Shown: positions 26,057-34,969, numbered from the stretch's first letter. The stretch is 64,000 nucleotides of DNA from Sphingobacterium spiritivorum ATCC 33861 (GCF_000143765.1 NZ_GL379770.1:682001-746000); one strand, 5' to 3'. Made by a program: numbers and translations. The notes: generated from the sequence alone by a model not told the origin.

Positions 26057-26941
26057 TTATGCGTTTTTAAGTGTAATACCACCAAATATTGTACTTCCGG
26101 TAATGTATATTTTCTTGTTAGGATCAAGACCTATGCCTGATGGAAATCTGCGGTCATCCACATCACCCAATAAAGAGGAAATGTTGGAAGAAGCCTGCCA
26201 GTGACTGGGAAGGATAATTTGTGTACTTCCGAATAACTGGAATACCTCGATAGCTACCGGTTGTTGCAGATCCGCCTGTAACAAATTGATTTCCACAGAG
26301 CCGAATAAATTGGAAACACGTCCTCCGAGAAACTTTTTGGATAATACCAGTTTTTTCATTGAGCTGAATGCCGAATTTACATTCAGGATATCTTCAGACT
26401 GGGGATTGAACCTGTCATAAGAAGATTTCCCCGTACTTTGGTACGAGGATTGAAAATTAGGATCTGTATTTTCGGCTTTGTTTTCGGAAGAACCATCTGC
26501 AGCTGTTTCTTCAGAGGAATTAACCACTCGTTTGTCCCAGTCAAAGTCATCCTGACCCGGTGGTACCGGCGGCACTGGAGGTATGTAGTTTGTGTTCTTT
26601 TTAGAGATCAGGTAGTATCCAAGTATAATGATACCCAGAGGCAGTATTACTCTGCCGAAAGAAAGGTCTGTAATTTCTCTGAAGAGAAAAAGTCCACCTA
26701 TGATCAACAGGATAATAGAAGCTTTGCGTTCGAATTTAGAATTTACACCTATAATAAGACCAACTACCACCAATATCATTGGCCAGCTAAACAACCAGTC
26801 AGGAAACAGATCTCCGATATTAAGGTTTTTTAATAGTAATGCTAATCCTGTTATAATAATGATTGCTCCTATGGTATTACGGTTGTCGTTCGGCATGCGC
26901 GGGATATTAGGAGGCGTCGAGTTATTATTTGTCGTTTTCAT
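26057..26941 (-). CDS. LiaF-like membrane protein (LiaI-LiaF-type helices plus C-terminal LiaF domain)
   Basis: The 294-residue product has an N-terminal Pro/Asn-rich cytoplasmic segment, four short membrane helices (about residues 18-110; GAIIIITGLALLLKNLNIGDLFP is typical of the LiaF-TM family), a proline-rich linker with PPVPPVPPG, and a C-terminal beta-helical domain with repeating hydrophobic blades (SSMKKLVLSKKFLGGRVSNLFGS). In Firmicutes LiaF inhibits the LiaS kinase that senses cell-wall antibiotics. Here it lies 11 bases upstream of a LytS kinase, a similar arrangement with a different kinase family. I chose the ATG at 26941; an in-frame start 12 codons upstream is less likely. Confidence 0.78.
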   Translation of the reverse strand: MKTTNNNSTPPNIPRMPNDNRNTIGAIIIITGLALLLKNLNIGDLFPDWLFSWPMILVVVGLIIGVNSKFERKASIILLIIGGLFLFREITDLSFGRVILPLGIIILGYYLISKKNTNYIPPVPPVPPGQDDFDWDKRVVNSSEETAADGSSENKAENTDPNFQSSYQSTGKSSYDRFNPQSEDILNVNSAFSSMKKLVLSKKFLGGRVSNLFGSVEINLLQADLQQPVAIEVFQLFGSTQIILPSHWQASSNISSLLGDVDDRRFPSGIGLDPNKKIYITGSTIFGGITLKNA

Positions 26942-27212
26942 TGTTTTATTTGTTTTACTATGTTTTTGATAGTTCAAATGTAGAGCTAATATAAGGAGAG
27001 CAAAACACTATTTAGGTTATCTGAATCAAAAAGTCGGTGAATATCGCTTTTTTATCGGTAAAATGTTTTCCAGCCATTATTTGCCATAAAAAAAGGAATA
27101 TTTTCCTATTTTGAGAAAAATAATATGTTTTTTATTATTAAAATTTGGAGAAAAGAATATAATTATTATATATTTATGACGGAAAATGGAACTTAAACTT
27201 AAATAGTTAATA

Positions 27213-27551
27213 ATGGGAGATTTTGAAAACAAAGAGCGCGAAGAGGTATTTTCAAAAAAAGTGAGAGCTGGAAAACGTACTTATTTTTTTGATGTAAAGG
27301 CAACTCGTTCAGACGATTATTACATTACCATCACAGAAAGTAAAAAACGTTTTGAAGACGGACAGTTTATCAAACACAAGATTTTCTTGTATAAAGAGGA
27401 TTTTGAAAAATTTGCTGAAGGATTAAAAGATGTTGTGGAATACATCAAGTCGAATCAGGATGTTGTTGAAAAACGTTACGAGCCTAATTTTGAAGATGCA
27501 GGTTATGCTGAGGGTAGCAAAATTGCTCAGAGAGACGACTTTTCATTCTAA
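27213..27551 (+). CDS. PUR-alpha-like nucleic-acid-binding protein (DUF3276)
   Basis: The 112-residue product is a conserved Bacteroidota protein with a single PUR repeat (SKKVRAGKRTYFFDVKATRSD, then DYYITITESKKRF and HKIFLYKEDFEKF). PUR repeats bind single-stranded purine-rich DNA or RNA and form dimers. Its role in this phylum is undefined. It is monocistronic and ends in a clear terminator. Confidence 0.85.
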   Translation: MGDFENKEREEVFSKKVRAGKRTYFFDVKATRSDDYYITITESKKRFEDGQFIKHKIFLYKEDFEKFAEGLKDVVEYIKSNQDVVEKRYEPNFEDAGYAEGSKIAQRDDFSF

Positions 27552-27573
27552 GGTGTGTCTAGCCTAGAATAAG

Positions 27574-27601
27574 AGCCACTATTCCCATAGTGGCTTTTTT
27601 T
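27574..27601 (+). terminator. Terminator after the PUR-domain gene
   Basis: AGCCACTAT-TCCC-ATAGTGGCT forms a perfect 9-bp stem followed by seven T residues. Confidence 0.9.
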
Positions 27602-27684
27602 ATAAAGATGTTACATCTGTTTGCTGAAAAGCAGATGTAATATGCTTATTTTCGAAGAACTTAAAAAATAACTTCAAACTTAAT

Positions 27685-29808
27685 ATGAATAAATATGCTG
27701 CCGGTTTTTTCGGCTTGTTTGTACTCTTCTATCAGCACAGTGATGCACAGACAAAGCGTCTGAATTTTGAACAGTCATGGGGAAGACAGCCTTCTGTTAC
27801 CAAACCGATCACATCCTTTTCCGGATGGGCAGACGGTACACATTATCTGGAAGGTAATCCCAGAGATAAACAAATGTTTCAGGTAGATGTCAGCACGGGA
27901 GAACGAAAAAGCTATACTGTTCCGACAAAATCAGGTACTACGGTAGAAGTAAAAGATAAAGATGTGCAGATTCGTTTTGCGGACGGTACCGTCAGAAAAC
28001 TTACGAATTCACCGGATGTAGAGGAACAAAACCCAACTTTGTCTCCGGACGGGAATTATGTCGCTTTCACCAGAGCAAGCAATCTGTTTGCTGTACAGGT
28101 CTCATCCGGTAAGGAGATTCAGTATACAACAGACGGTACAGATGTCATCTATAACGGTTATTCTTCGTGGGTGTATTATGAAGAAATATTGGGCAGATCT
28201 ACTAATTATAAAGCCTTCTGGTGGTCGCCGGATAGCAAAAAACTGGCCTTTATGCGGTTTGATGATACTGAAGTGCCTATGTTTCCCATTTATGTATCCA
28301 AAGGGCAGCATGGATATCTGGAAAAGACACGCTATCCTAAAGCCGGAGATAAAAATCCTTTGGTAAAGGTCGGAGTTGTGAATACTGACGGAGGAGCTGT
28401 AGTCTGGGCAGATTTTAATGAACAGGATGATCAGTACTTTGGCGAGCCTTACTGGGCATTTAACAGTGAGAATATTATGGTGCAATGGATGAACCGTGAG
28501 CAGAATAATTTAAAATTCTATCAGGTAAACCCGCAGACTGGAGCGAAGAAAGAAATCTATGATGAGAAACAGCCTTCCTGGATCAATCTGGATCACGATG
28601 AGCGTATTACCTATTTGTCGGACAATAAGCATTATATTCTAAAATCTGACAAGACGGGCTGGGCACATTATTACCTGTATACGTTAGATGGTAAACTGAT
28701 TAATCCTATTACTTCAGGAGACTGGCAGGTTACGTCTATTGCGCACATTGATGAGAAAGCAAAGGTTCTGTATGTGAATGCCCGAAAAGAGAATTCAGCA
28801 ACAGTAGATCTATACCGGGTAGATTTTTCAGGCAAAAACTTTAAGAGACTTACTTTCGGGGACTATACGCACAATGTGTCTGTATCTCCTGATGCTAAAT
28901 ACTTTATAACTAATTATTCAAATATCAATACACCCAATAAAGTAGCGTTATTGCGTACAGACGGAAAACTGATTCGTGAACTGGCAGACAGTAAAAGTGA
29001 AAGTTTTGCGGACTATAAAATTGGTAAGACAGAGTATCTGACTATTCCATCTGATGACGGCAAATATCAGCTTCCGGTTATAATTACTTATCCTACTGAT
29101 TTTGATGAATCAAAATCTTATCCTGTCGTGATGAGTATCTATGGAGGGCCGGATGCCGGAACTGTCAAGAATACCTGGAAAGGGACTTCAAACCAGTATT
29201 GGGCTAATGAAGGTATTATCCAAATCGCGGCGGATCACAGGGCTTCCGGTCATTTTGGTAAACAGGGAGTGGCGCTTATGCACAGAAATCTGGGACATTG
29301 GGAAATGATAGATTATATCACAGTAGCGAAATGGCTGAAGGCAAAACCCTGGGTCAAAAAAGATAAATTGCTGATCACAGGACATAGTTATGGGGGATAT
29401 ATGACATGTATGGCACTGACTAAGGGATCAGATTATTTTGATTACGGAATAGCTGGCGCTCCTGTGACCAGTTGGGAATTATACGATACACATTATACAG
29501 AGCGCTGGATGGATACGCCTCAGGATAATCCGGAAGGGTATAAGAGCGGATCTGTCCTGACTTACACTGATAAATATAAAGGTGGTCTGCGTATCATGCA
29601 TGGTGATCTGGATGATAATGTGCATCTGCAGAACACGATTCAGCTGGTGGACAAACTGACAGACAGAGATAAAGCATTTGAACTGATGATCTATCCTGGA
29701 AGCCGGCATGGTTTTGAAGCATCCAAACGTAAATATGATTTTAATGAGCGTGTTCGTTTTTATTATCAGTATCTGCTGGAGAAACCTGTTCCTCAGGATT
29801 TTAAATAG
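27685..29808 (+). CDS. Dipeptidyl peptidase IV-like S9 family serine peptidase
   Basis: The 707-residue product has a signal peptide (ending near YQHSDAQ), a DPPIV_N beta-propeller (about 80-450) and a C-terminal prolyl oligopeptidase domain. The triad is visible: GHSYGGYM with Ser568, an Asp in HGDLDDNVH, and His in GSRHGFE. The propeller contains WVYYEEILGR, matching the Glu pair of DPP IV that binds the substrate N-terminus, so release of X-Pro dipeptides from peptides in the periplasm is expected. It stands alone with its own terminator. Confidence 0.92.
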   Translation: MNKYAAGFFGLFVLFYQHSDAQTKRLNFEQSWGRQPSVTKPITSFSGWADGTHYLEGNPRDKQMFQVDVSTGERKSYTVPTKSGTTVEVKDKDVQIRFADGTVRKLTNSPDVEEQNPTLSPDGNYVAFTRASNLFAVQVSSGKEIQYTTDGTDVIYNGYSSWVYYEEILGRSTNYKAFWWSPDSKKLAFMRFDDTEVPMFPIYVSKGQHGYLEKTRYPKAGDKNPLVKVGVVNTDGGAVVWADFNEQDDQYFGEPYWAFNSENIMVQWMNREQNNLKFYQVNPQTGAKKEIYDEKQPSWINLDHDERITYLSDNKHYILKSDKTGWAHYYLYTLDGKLINPITSGDWQVTSIAHIDEKAKVLYVNARKENSATVDLYRVDFSGKNFKRLTFGDYTHNVSVSPDAKYFITNYSNINTPNKVALLRTDGKLIRELADSKSESFADYKIGKTEYLTIPSDDGKYQLPVIITYPTDFDESKSYPVVMSIYGGPDAGTVKNTWKGTSNQYWANEGIIQIAADHRASGHFGKQGVALMHRNLGHWEMIDYITVAKWLKAKPWVKKDKLLITGHSYGGYMTCMALTKGSDYFDYGIAGAPVTSWELYDTHYTERWMDTPQDNPEGYKSGSVLTYTDKYKGGLRIMHGDLDDNVHLQNTIQLVDKLTDRDKAFELMIYPGSRHGFEASKRKYDFNERVRFYYQYLLEKPVPQDFK

Positions 29809-29833
29809 GTTTTTTTAACGCTTGAATATAGAA

Positions 29834-29869
29834 TAGAGGTTTTGCTGCTTGTCAGTTAAAACCTCTTTT
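29834..29869 (+). terminator. Terminator after the DPP IV-like gene
   Basis: AGAGGTTTT pairs with AAAACCTCT around a 14-base loop, followed by TTTTCGTTT. Confidence 0.7.
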
Positions 29870-29961
29870 CGTTTATTATTGTTAAAAACTGTTTTTTTGG
29901 GTAAAAACGGACGGAAGGAGTTGATGCACACGAAAATAAATCACATCTTTGCGGTAATTCT

Positions 29962-30756
29962 ATGAGTTCCATGATACAATACTTAAAGGAAAGCACGTTT
30001 GCTGTAAATGAGGTGTTTGCAAAATCTGTAAACATCCTGAAAAATCATTATTTTTCGGTGGCAGGACTATGTTTTTTATTATTTGTCACTTCCAACTTGT
30101 CCAGTATGCTGGCCAGTTATATGGGTGAGTTCAATATTTTTTTAAGTGGTTTCATGGCTCTGGTTTTTATGATTTTTTATTTCGGGGTGAACCTTACCCT
30201 GTTTAAATACATCATGGAGATTATTGATAAAGAGGATGGCGCTAAATTATCTGTTTCTATTCCGAGTACAAAAGAGCTTCTTTACTTTTTTACGGCTATG
30301 CTGATCATACTGGGGGTGTCTATGGTTATTCTGCTCATTATCTCTGTGGTTTGCTGGCCCTTAATTTATATCAAAAAAGAAGTCAGCACAATGGCCAGTG
30401 TATCTCTGATTGTTTCAGCTATACTTACCTTCCTGTTTATTATCCGGGTAGCTTTTTATCCGTTCTTTATTATGGATAAGCATGCGAGTTCATTCCGGTC
30501 TATCCGATTGAGCTTTGCGTTGACAAAAGGCAATGTCACTAAATTATTGCTGATTCTATTTTGTTTTGCTATACTCCATATTCTGCAGGTTTATTTCAAT
30601 TTTGCAGGATATACTTTTTTTTCCATATTTTTAAGCATCATCAATTCGTTCCTGGTTGTACCTTTATCGAGTATTGTGATTACGGTGGCCTACCGGAATA
30701 TGATGACTGCCTATGCAGGCGGAGAGAATCCGGAGATTTTAAAGAATATTATTTAA
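29962..30756 (+). CDS. Polytopic membrane protein of unknown function
   Basis: The 264-residue product is mostly hydrophobic, with about six predicted membrane helices (centred near residues 40, 65, 110, 150, 200 and 230). Its pattern resembles the YciC / DUF4013-like group of integral membrane proteins, where a conserved FxxIRLSxxLTKGN-like segment (SFRSIRLSFALTKGN here) separates helices. No catalytic motif is seen. It is followed after 15 bases by dxr, which begins at a TTG, and is probably cotranscribed with dxr and rseP. A near-consensus CATCTTTG box lies about 12 bases before its ATG. Confidence 0.65.
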   Translation: MSSMIQYLKESTFAVNEVFAKSVNILKNHYFSVAGLCFLLFVTSNLSSMLASYMGEFNIFLSGFMALVFMIFYFGVNLTLFKYIMEIIDKEDGAKLSVSIPSTKELLYFFTAMLIILGVSMVILLIISVVCWPLIYIKKEVSTMASVSLIVSAILTFLFIIRVAFYPFFIMDKHASSFRSIRLSFALTKGNVTKLLLILFCFAILHILQVYFNFAGYTFFSIFLSIINSFLVVPLSSIVITVAYRNMMTAYAGGENPEILKNII

Positions 30757-30771
30757 GAAATTTAACAACAC

Positions 30772-31923
30772 TTGGAGTATAAAACAATAGCGGTACTGGG
30801 TTCGACAGGTAGTGTGGGTACACAGGCATTAGATGTGGTCGAATCTTTTCCCGAACGATTAAAGGTATCCGTCCTTACCGCAGGATCAAATGCGGATTTA
30901 CTTATCAAGCAAGCCCTTCAGTTTCAACCCCGCGCTGTCGTTATAGTAGATGACAGTCAGTATCTTTGTGTGAAGGAGGCTCTTGCCGGGCATCCTATAG
31001 CCGTCAGCTCAGGAGAGGCTGCTTTGGAAGAGGTTGTGCAATATGAGGATATCGATATCGTATTGAATGCAATTGTCGGTTCTGCAGGACTTCGATCTAC
31101 TGTACGAGCAATTCAGAGTGGAAAAGATATTGCTCTGGCCAATAAGGAGACGCTGGTGGTGGCAGGAGAGTTGGTCATGGGACTTGCCCGTAAGCATCAG
31201 GTGCGTATGCTGCCGGTGGATTCGGAGCATTCTGCGATTTTTCAGTGCCTTACCGGTGAAGAAGCCAACCCGATTGAAAAAATATATCTGACCGCTTCCG
31301 GAGGACCTTTCAGAGGTAAAGATCTGGATTTCCTGTCTTCCGTGACAAAGCAGCAGGCGTTGAAGCATCCAAACTGGTCAATGGGCGCCAAGATTACCAT
31401 TGATTCGGCTTCTCTTATGAATAAGGGACTGGAAGTGATAGAGGCCAAATGGCTGTTTGATCTTGATGTAAGTCAGGTAGATGTGATTGTACACCCGCAA
31501 TCTATTATCCATTCACTGGTGCAATTCAGAGACGGTTCTATGAAAGCGCAGATGGGATTGCCTGATATGAAGTTGCCTATTCAATATGCGCTGACTTATC
31601 CGTACCGATGGGAGAATACGTTTGAACGATTTGATTTTGCTAATTTTGCAAGTCTTACATTTGAACCTGCCGATACAAAAACATTTCGTAATTTGGCGAT
31701 TGCTTATGAAGCATTACGTCAGGGCGGGAATAGTGCTTGTGTCATGAATGCTGCAAATGAGATTGTGGTGGATGCTTTTCTGAAAGAAAAAGTGTCATTT
31801 CTGGGCATGAGTGAAGTGATAGAAAAAACACTGGAACGTGTGCAGCATGTAGCAACTCCTACATTGGAAGATTATTTATATGCCGATCAGGAGAGCAGAA
31901 GGATTGCTCAGGAGTTGATTTAA
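30772..31923 (+). CDS. dxr: 1-deoxy-D-xylulose 5-phosphate reductoisomerase, TTG start
   Basis: Dxr makes 2-C-methyl-D-erythritol 4-phosphate, the committed step of the MEP isoprenoid pathway. The 383-residue product has the NADPH fold at the very N-terminus (TIAVLGSTGSVGTQAL), ALANKETLV, the metal and substrate site PVDSEHSAIFQCL, TASGGPFRG, and MNKGLEVIEA. The start must be the TTG at 30772: the frame closes at a TAA at 30763-30765 and no ATG lies between there and the nucleotide-binding motif. It sits between a membrane protein gene and rseP. Confidence 0.95.
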   Translation: MEYKTIAVLGSTGSVGTQALDVVESFPERLKVSVLTAGSNADLLIKQALQFQPRAVVIVDDSQYLCVKEALAGHPIAVSSGEAALEEVVQYEDIDIVLNAIVGSAGLRSTVRAIQSGKDIALANKETLVVAGELVMGLARKHQVRMLPVDSEHSAIFQCLTGEEANPIEKIYLTASGGPFRGKDLDFLSSVTKQQALKHPNWSMGAKITIDSASLMNKGLEVIEAKWLFDLDVSQVDVIVHPQSIIHSLVQFRDGSMKAQMGLPDMKLPIQYALTYPYRWENTFERFDFANFASLTFEPADTKTFRNLAIAYEALRQGGNSACVMNAANEIVVDAFLKEKVSFLGMSEVIEKTLERVQHVATPTLEDYLYADQESRRIAQELI

Positions 31924-31951
31924 GAATTAATGTAAAAGATTAAAAAGTTAA

Positions 31952-33277
31952 ATGGGAGTTTTAATAATGATTGGACAGGTCGTCTTAGGCTTGTCGATTT
32001 TGATTGTATTGCACGAATTGGGACATTTTTTAGCAGCACGTGCATTCGGTATTAAAGTAGAAAAGTTTTATTTGTTTTTTGATGCCTGGGGTGTCAAATT
32101 GTTCAAATTCAATTATAAAGGATGTGAGTACGGTATTGGATGGTTACCTCTTGGAGGATACGTGAAGATTGCCGGTATGATCGATGAGTCCATGGATACG
32201 GAGCAGCTGAAGGGTGAGCCTCAGCCCTGGGAATTTCGTTCAAAACCAGCCTGGCAGCGTCTTATTGTAATGCTTGGCGGTATTATCGTAAATATTGTTG
32301 TAGGGGTAGTGGTATACTGGATGCTGGCATTCAGTCAGGGAGAATCTAATTTCGATAACCAAAAGCTTGTAAATGGGGTGGTACCCGGTATTATCGGTAA
32401 ACAGATCGGTATACAGACCGGAGACCGTATTGTTGCAATAGATGGTCAGAAGGTAGGTTTCTTCAAAGAACTTCTTAGCTCAAAGGTGCTGATGGGGAAT
32501 ACCAATCTGACAATTGAGCGTAATGGAGAGACTAAAGAAATTCATGTTCCTGCGGATATTCTGAATGCTGTAGCTGATCATAAAGCAAATGAATTCGTAC
32601 AGATCCGTACCAGGATGACTGCTGTAGATAATGTGGTAAAAGGTTCGGAAGCGGCCAGGATGGGATTGGTAAAAGGGGATAGTATTATTGCTGTAAATGA
32701 AGTGTCTGTTCGTTTCTTCGATGAATTTAAGTCCATTTTAGAAAAAGATGCGGGTAAGCCTGTCATGTTGACTTTAGTAAGAAAGGGACAGACGATAACG
32801 GTGAAAGGACAGGTTGATAAAGACGGGACTTTAGGATTCAACCGTAACTACGATTACTCTCTTCCATTAGTCATTACAGAGTATAGTCTGGCGGAAGCGT
32901 TTCCGGTAGGAGCAAAGCAGGCGTTTTCAGTTATCACAGATAATATTAAAGGATTCGGTAAGATCTTCAGAGGAGAAATCAGAGCGGATAAGGCACTTTC
33001 AGGTCCTGTGGGTATCGCTACGCTATTTGGAACTGAAGTCGATTGGGTTCGTTTCTGGAGCCTTGTAGGGATGTTGTCAATGGCATTGGCCTTTATGAAT
33101 TTACTTCCTATTCCTGCATTGGACGGGGGGCATGTGATCTTCTTACTTGTTGAAATGATTCAGGGAAAGCCTTTGAGTGAAAAATTCCTTGAAAAAGCGC
33201 AAATGGTAGGTTTCTTTATCCTGTTGGCATTAATGATATTTGTGTTTGGAAATGATATTTTCAAACTCTTTAAATAA
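31952..33277 (+). CDS. rseP: RIP metalloprotease RseP (site-2 protease family)
   Basis: The 441-residue product has the zinc-site motif HELGH at residues 21-25 in the first membrane helix, two PDZ-like domains (about 125-200 and 210-290) and the second active-site motif NLLPIPALDGGH near residue 385. RseP cleaves membrane-bound anti-sigma factors or signal-peptide remnants. The association dxr-rseP is common in bacteria. No anti-sigma factor gene lies in this window. It is followed by a strong terminator. Confidence 0.94.
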   Translation: MGVLIMIGQVVLGLSILIVLHELGHFLAARAFGIKVEKFYLFFDAWGVKLFKFNYKGCEYGIGWLPLGGYVKIAGMIDESMDTEQLKGEPQPWEFRSKPAWQRLIVMLGGIIVNIVVGVVVYWMLAFSQGESNFDNQKLVNGVVPGIIGKQIGIQTGDRIVAIDGQKVGFFKELLSSKVLMGNTNLTIERNGETKEIHVPADILNAVADHKANEFVQIRTRMTAVDNVVKGSEAARMGLVKGDSIIAVNEVSVRFFDEFKSILEKDAGKPVMLTLVRKGQTITVKGQVDKDGTLGFNRNYDYSLPLVITEYSLAEAFPVGAKQAFSVITDNIKGFGKIFRGEIRADKALSGPVGIATLFGTEVDWVRFWSLVGMLSMALAFMNLLPIPALDGGHVIFLLVEMIQGKPLSEKFLEKAQMVGFFILLALMIFVFGNDIFKLFK

Positions 33278-33296
33278 GGATTTTCAATAGATAAGC

Positions 33297-33337
33297 AGAA
33301 GGTCTTTCATTTGAAGGACCTTCTTGTTTTTGTTTAA
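33297..33337 (+). terminator. Terminator after rseP
   Basis: AGAAGGTC pairs with GGACCTTCT with further TTTCA/TTGAA pairing inside, followed by TTGTTTTTG. Confidence 0.8.
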
Positions 33338-33348
33338 AATAGATAAGT

Positions 33349-33549
33349 ATGGACGGAACGAACAGAGCAGATATAAAACCAGGCATACTGGTAAATATTA
33401 TTTTGAAAAAGGATCAACGTACGGGCGCATTGACAGAGGGGATAGTAAAGGATATCCTGACATCTTCATCTTACCACTCCAGAGGTATCAAAGTGCGTCT
33501 TACAGATGGTCAGGTAGGTCGTGTGGCTGAGATTATAGATGAAGATTAG
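33349..33549 (+). CDS. YwbE-like conserved protein
   Basis: This 66-residue protein matches the YwbE family pattern: RADIKPGILVNIILKKDQRTGALTEG followed by VKDILTSSSYHSRGIKVRLTDGQVGRV, a small beta-barrel (KOW-like) fold. The family is widespread, with no established function; the barrel and basic surface suggest RNA binding (inference). It lies 12 bases after the rseP terminator. No further partner is visible. Confidence 0.82.
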   Translation: MDGTNRADIKPGILVNIILKKDQRTGALTEGIVKDILTSSSYHSRGIKVRLTDGQVGRVAEIIDED

Positions 33550-33614
33550 TGGGCGCCTGAATAAAAGTGTTGAAAACTTCTTAAAATAATTATACTATTT
33601 TAATGAATAATATG

Positions 33615-33622
33615 TATCTTTG
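33615..33622 (+). promoter_or_regulatory. Predicted -7 box of the carA leader
   Basis: TATCTTTG matches the TAnnTTTG consensus exactly. No -33 TTTG is seen at the proper distance. Transcription would begin near 33628, about 165 bases before the carA start, giving an unusually long leader for this window. Confidence 0.55.
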
Positions 33623-33628
33623 TCCCTC

Positions 33629-33703
33629 GTGAAAATTGAAGTAAATCTTTTCAAGGTGAGCGCGAAATTTATCAGTGTATTCATTGATCAATATGTCGAT
33701 TAA
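33629..33703 (+). CDS. Possible leader peptide upstream of carA (24 codons, GTG start)
   Basis: A 24-codon frame starts with GTG 6 bases after the -7 box and ends with TAA 9 bases before the terminator-like hairpin. The spacing between box and start equals that of other probable leaderless genes here. The deduced peptide begins VKIEVNLFKVSAKF and is rich in Val, Phe and Ile without runs of a single regulatory amino acid. A leader peptide coupling translation to attenuation, as in E. coli pyrBI, is possible; a chance frame cannot be excluded. Confidence 0.3.
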   Translation: MKIEVNLFKVSAKFISVFIDQYVD

Positions 33704-33712
33704 TTGCTATTT

Positions 33713-33733
33713 AGCCCGTTGAGGGCTTTTTTT
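33713..33733 (+). promoter_or_regulatory. Terminator-like hairpin in the carA leader (candidate attenuator)
   Basis: AGCCC-GTTGA-GGGCT forms a 5-bp stem with a 5-base loop followed directly by seven T residues. It lies between the predicted promoter and carA, about 60 bases before the start codon, so it would truncate the carA transcript. AGGGC (33722-33726) can alternatively pair with GCCCT (33736-33740) downstream of the T-run. Confidence 0.55.
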
Positions 33734-33794
33734 GTGCCCTTGATTGATGAGAAGAAAGAGAAGCTTAAACATAAAAAAATAATAAACGTTAATA

Positions 33795-34895
33795 ATGACC
33801 AACTACAGCAAATTGCCTGCAATTTTAGTTTTAGAAGACGGTACCGTGTATCATGGTAAAGCTGCTGGGAAAATTGGAACAACTACAGGAGAGATCTGTT
33901 TCAATACCGGCACTACTGGTTATCAGGAGATTTTTACCGATCCTTCTTATTTTGGACAGATTATGGTAACGACCAATGCTCATATCGGGAATTACGGTAT
34001 TGCCAATGAAGAATCTGAATCTAATCAAATCCAAATCGCAGGATTGGTGTGTAAGAACTATAATATCAACTATAGTCGCAAGATGGCCGATACGTCCATT
34101 CAGAACTACTTTGAAGAGGAGAATCTGGTGGGTATTTCAGATATCGATACACGTTCATTAGTCCGTCATATTCGTAGCAAAGGTGCAATGAATGCGATTA
34201 TATCTTCAGAAAATCTGGATATAGAGTCTTTGAAAGCACAATTGGCACAGGTTCCTTCAATGGACGGTCTGGAGTTGTCTTCAAAGGTTTCGACCAAAGA
34301 ACCTTATTTCTATGGGGATGAAGATGCTTCGACACGTATCGCTGTACTGGATCTGGGTATTAAACGTAATATTTTGAGAAACTTTGACGCACGTCAGGTG
34401 TATGCGAAGGTTTTTCCTGCAAAAACAACATTTGCTGAAATGGAAGCATGGGGAGCTGATGGTTACTTTATCTCCAACGGCCCGGGCGATCCGTCTGCAA
34501 TGCCTTATGCGATTGATACGGTTAAAGAAATCATTGCTGCTGAAAAACCTATGTTCGGAATTTGTTTGGGACATCAGATATTGGCTTTAGCAAATGGTAT
34601 CCGTACCAGCAAAATGCACAATGGCCACAGAGGTATTAATCACCCCGTCAAAAATATTATTGCAAACAGATGTGAGATTACATCCCAGAATCATGGTTTT
34701 GGTGTGGTGGCTGAAGATATTGAAAAATCAGAACAGGTGGAGATAACGCATGTCAACCTGAATGACGGTTCTATCGAAGGTATCCGTGTCAAAGGTAAGA
34801 AAGCATTTTCGGTGCAGTATCACCCTGAGTCATCTCCGGGTCCGCACGATTCAAGATATTTATTTGACGATTTCGTCGCTTTGATTAAAAAATAA
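33795..34895 (+). CDS. carA: Carbamoyl-phosphate synthase small (glutaminase) subunit
   Basis: CarA hydrolyses glutamine and channels ammonia to CarB for carbamoyl phosphate, feeding pyrimidine and arginine synthesis. The 366-residue product has the CPSase small-chain domain (LVLEDGTVYHGKAAG, NTGTTGYQEIFTDPSY, DTRSLVRHIRSKGAMNA) and a class I glutaminase domain with the nucleophile Cys257 in FGICLGHQ and a late YHPESSPGPHDS holding the His/Glu of the triad. carB is not adjacent, as expected in several Bacteroidota. The long leader with a terminator-like hairpin suggests attenuation. Confidence 0.96.
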   Translation: MTNYSKLPAILVLEDGTVYHGKAAGKIGTTTGEICFNTGTTGYQEIFTDPSYFGQIMVTTNAHIGNYGIANEESESNQIQIAGLVCKNYNINYSRKMADTSIQNYFEEENLVGISDIDTRSLVRHIRSKGAMNAIISSENLDIESLKAQLAQVPSMDGLELSSKVSTKEPYFYGDEDASTRIAVLDLGIKRNILRNFDARQVYAKVFPAKTTFAEMEAWGADGYFISNGPGDPSAMPYAIDTVKEIIAAEKPMFGICLGHQILALANGIRTSKMHNGHRGINHPVKNIIANRCEITSQNHGFGVVAEDIEKSEQVEITHVNLNDGSIEGIRVKGKKAFSVQYHPESSPGPHDSRYLFDDFVALIKK

Positions 34896-34914
34896 AATAC
34901 TGGGTAGCAGTCAG

Positions 34915-34949
34915 AAAGGGTTGAATTGAATATATTCAACCCTTTTTTG
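34915..34949 (+). terminator. Terminator after carA
   Basis: AAAGGGTTGAAT and ATTCAACCCTTT form a 12-bp stem followed by a T-run. Confidence 0.9.
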
Positions 34950-34955
34950 TGTAAA

Positions 34956-34969
34956 GGGATGTAGCGCAG
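34956..34969 (+). other. tRNA-Pro-like 5' fragment
   Basis: GGGATGTAGCGCAG resembles the acceptor 5' strand and D-arm start of bacterial tRNA-Pro. The rest of a tRNA (anticodon arm, T-arm TTCGA) is absent, so this is at most a remnant and may be coincidence. Confidence 0.25.
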
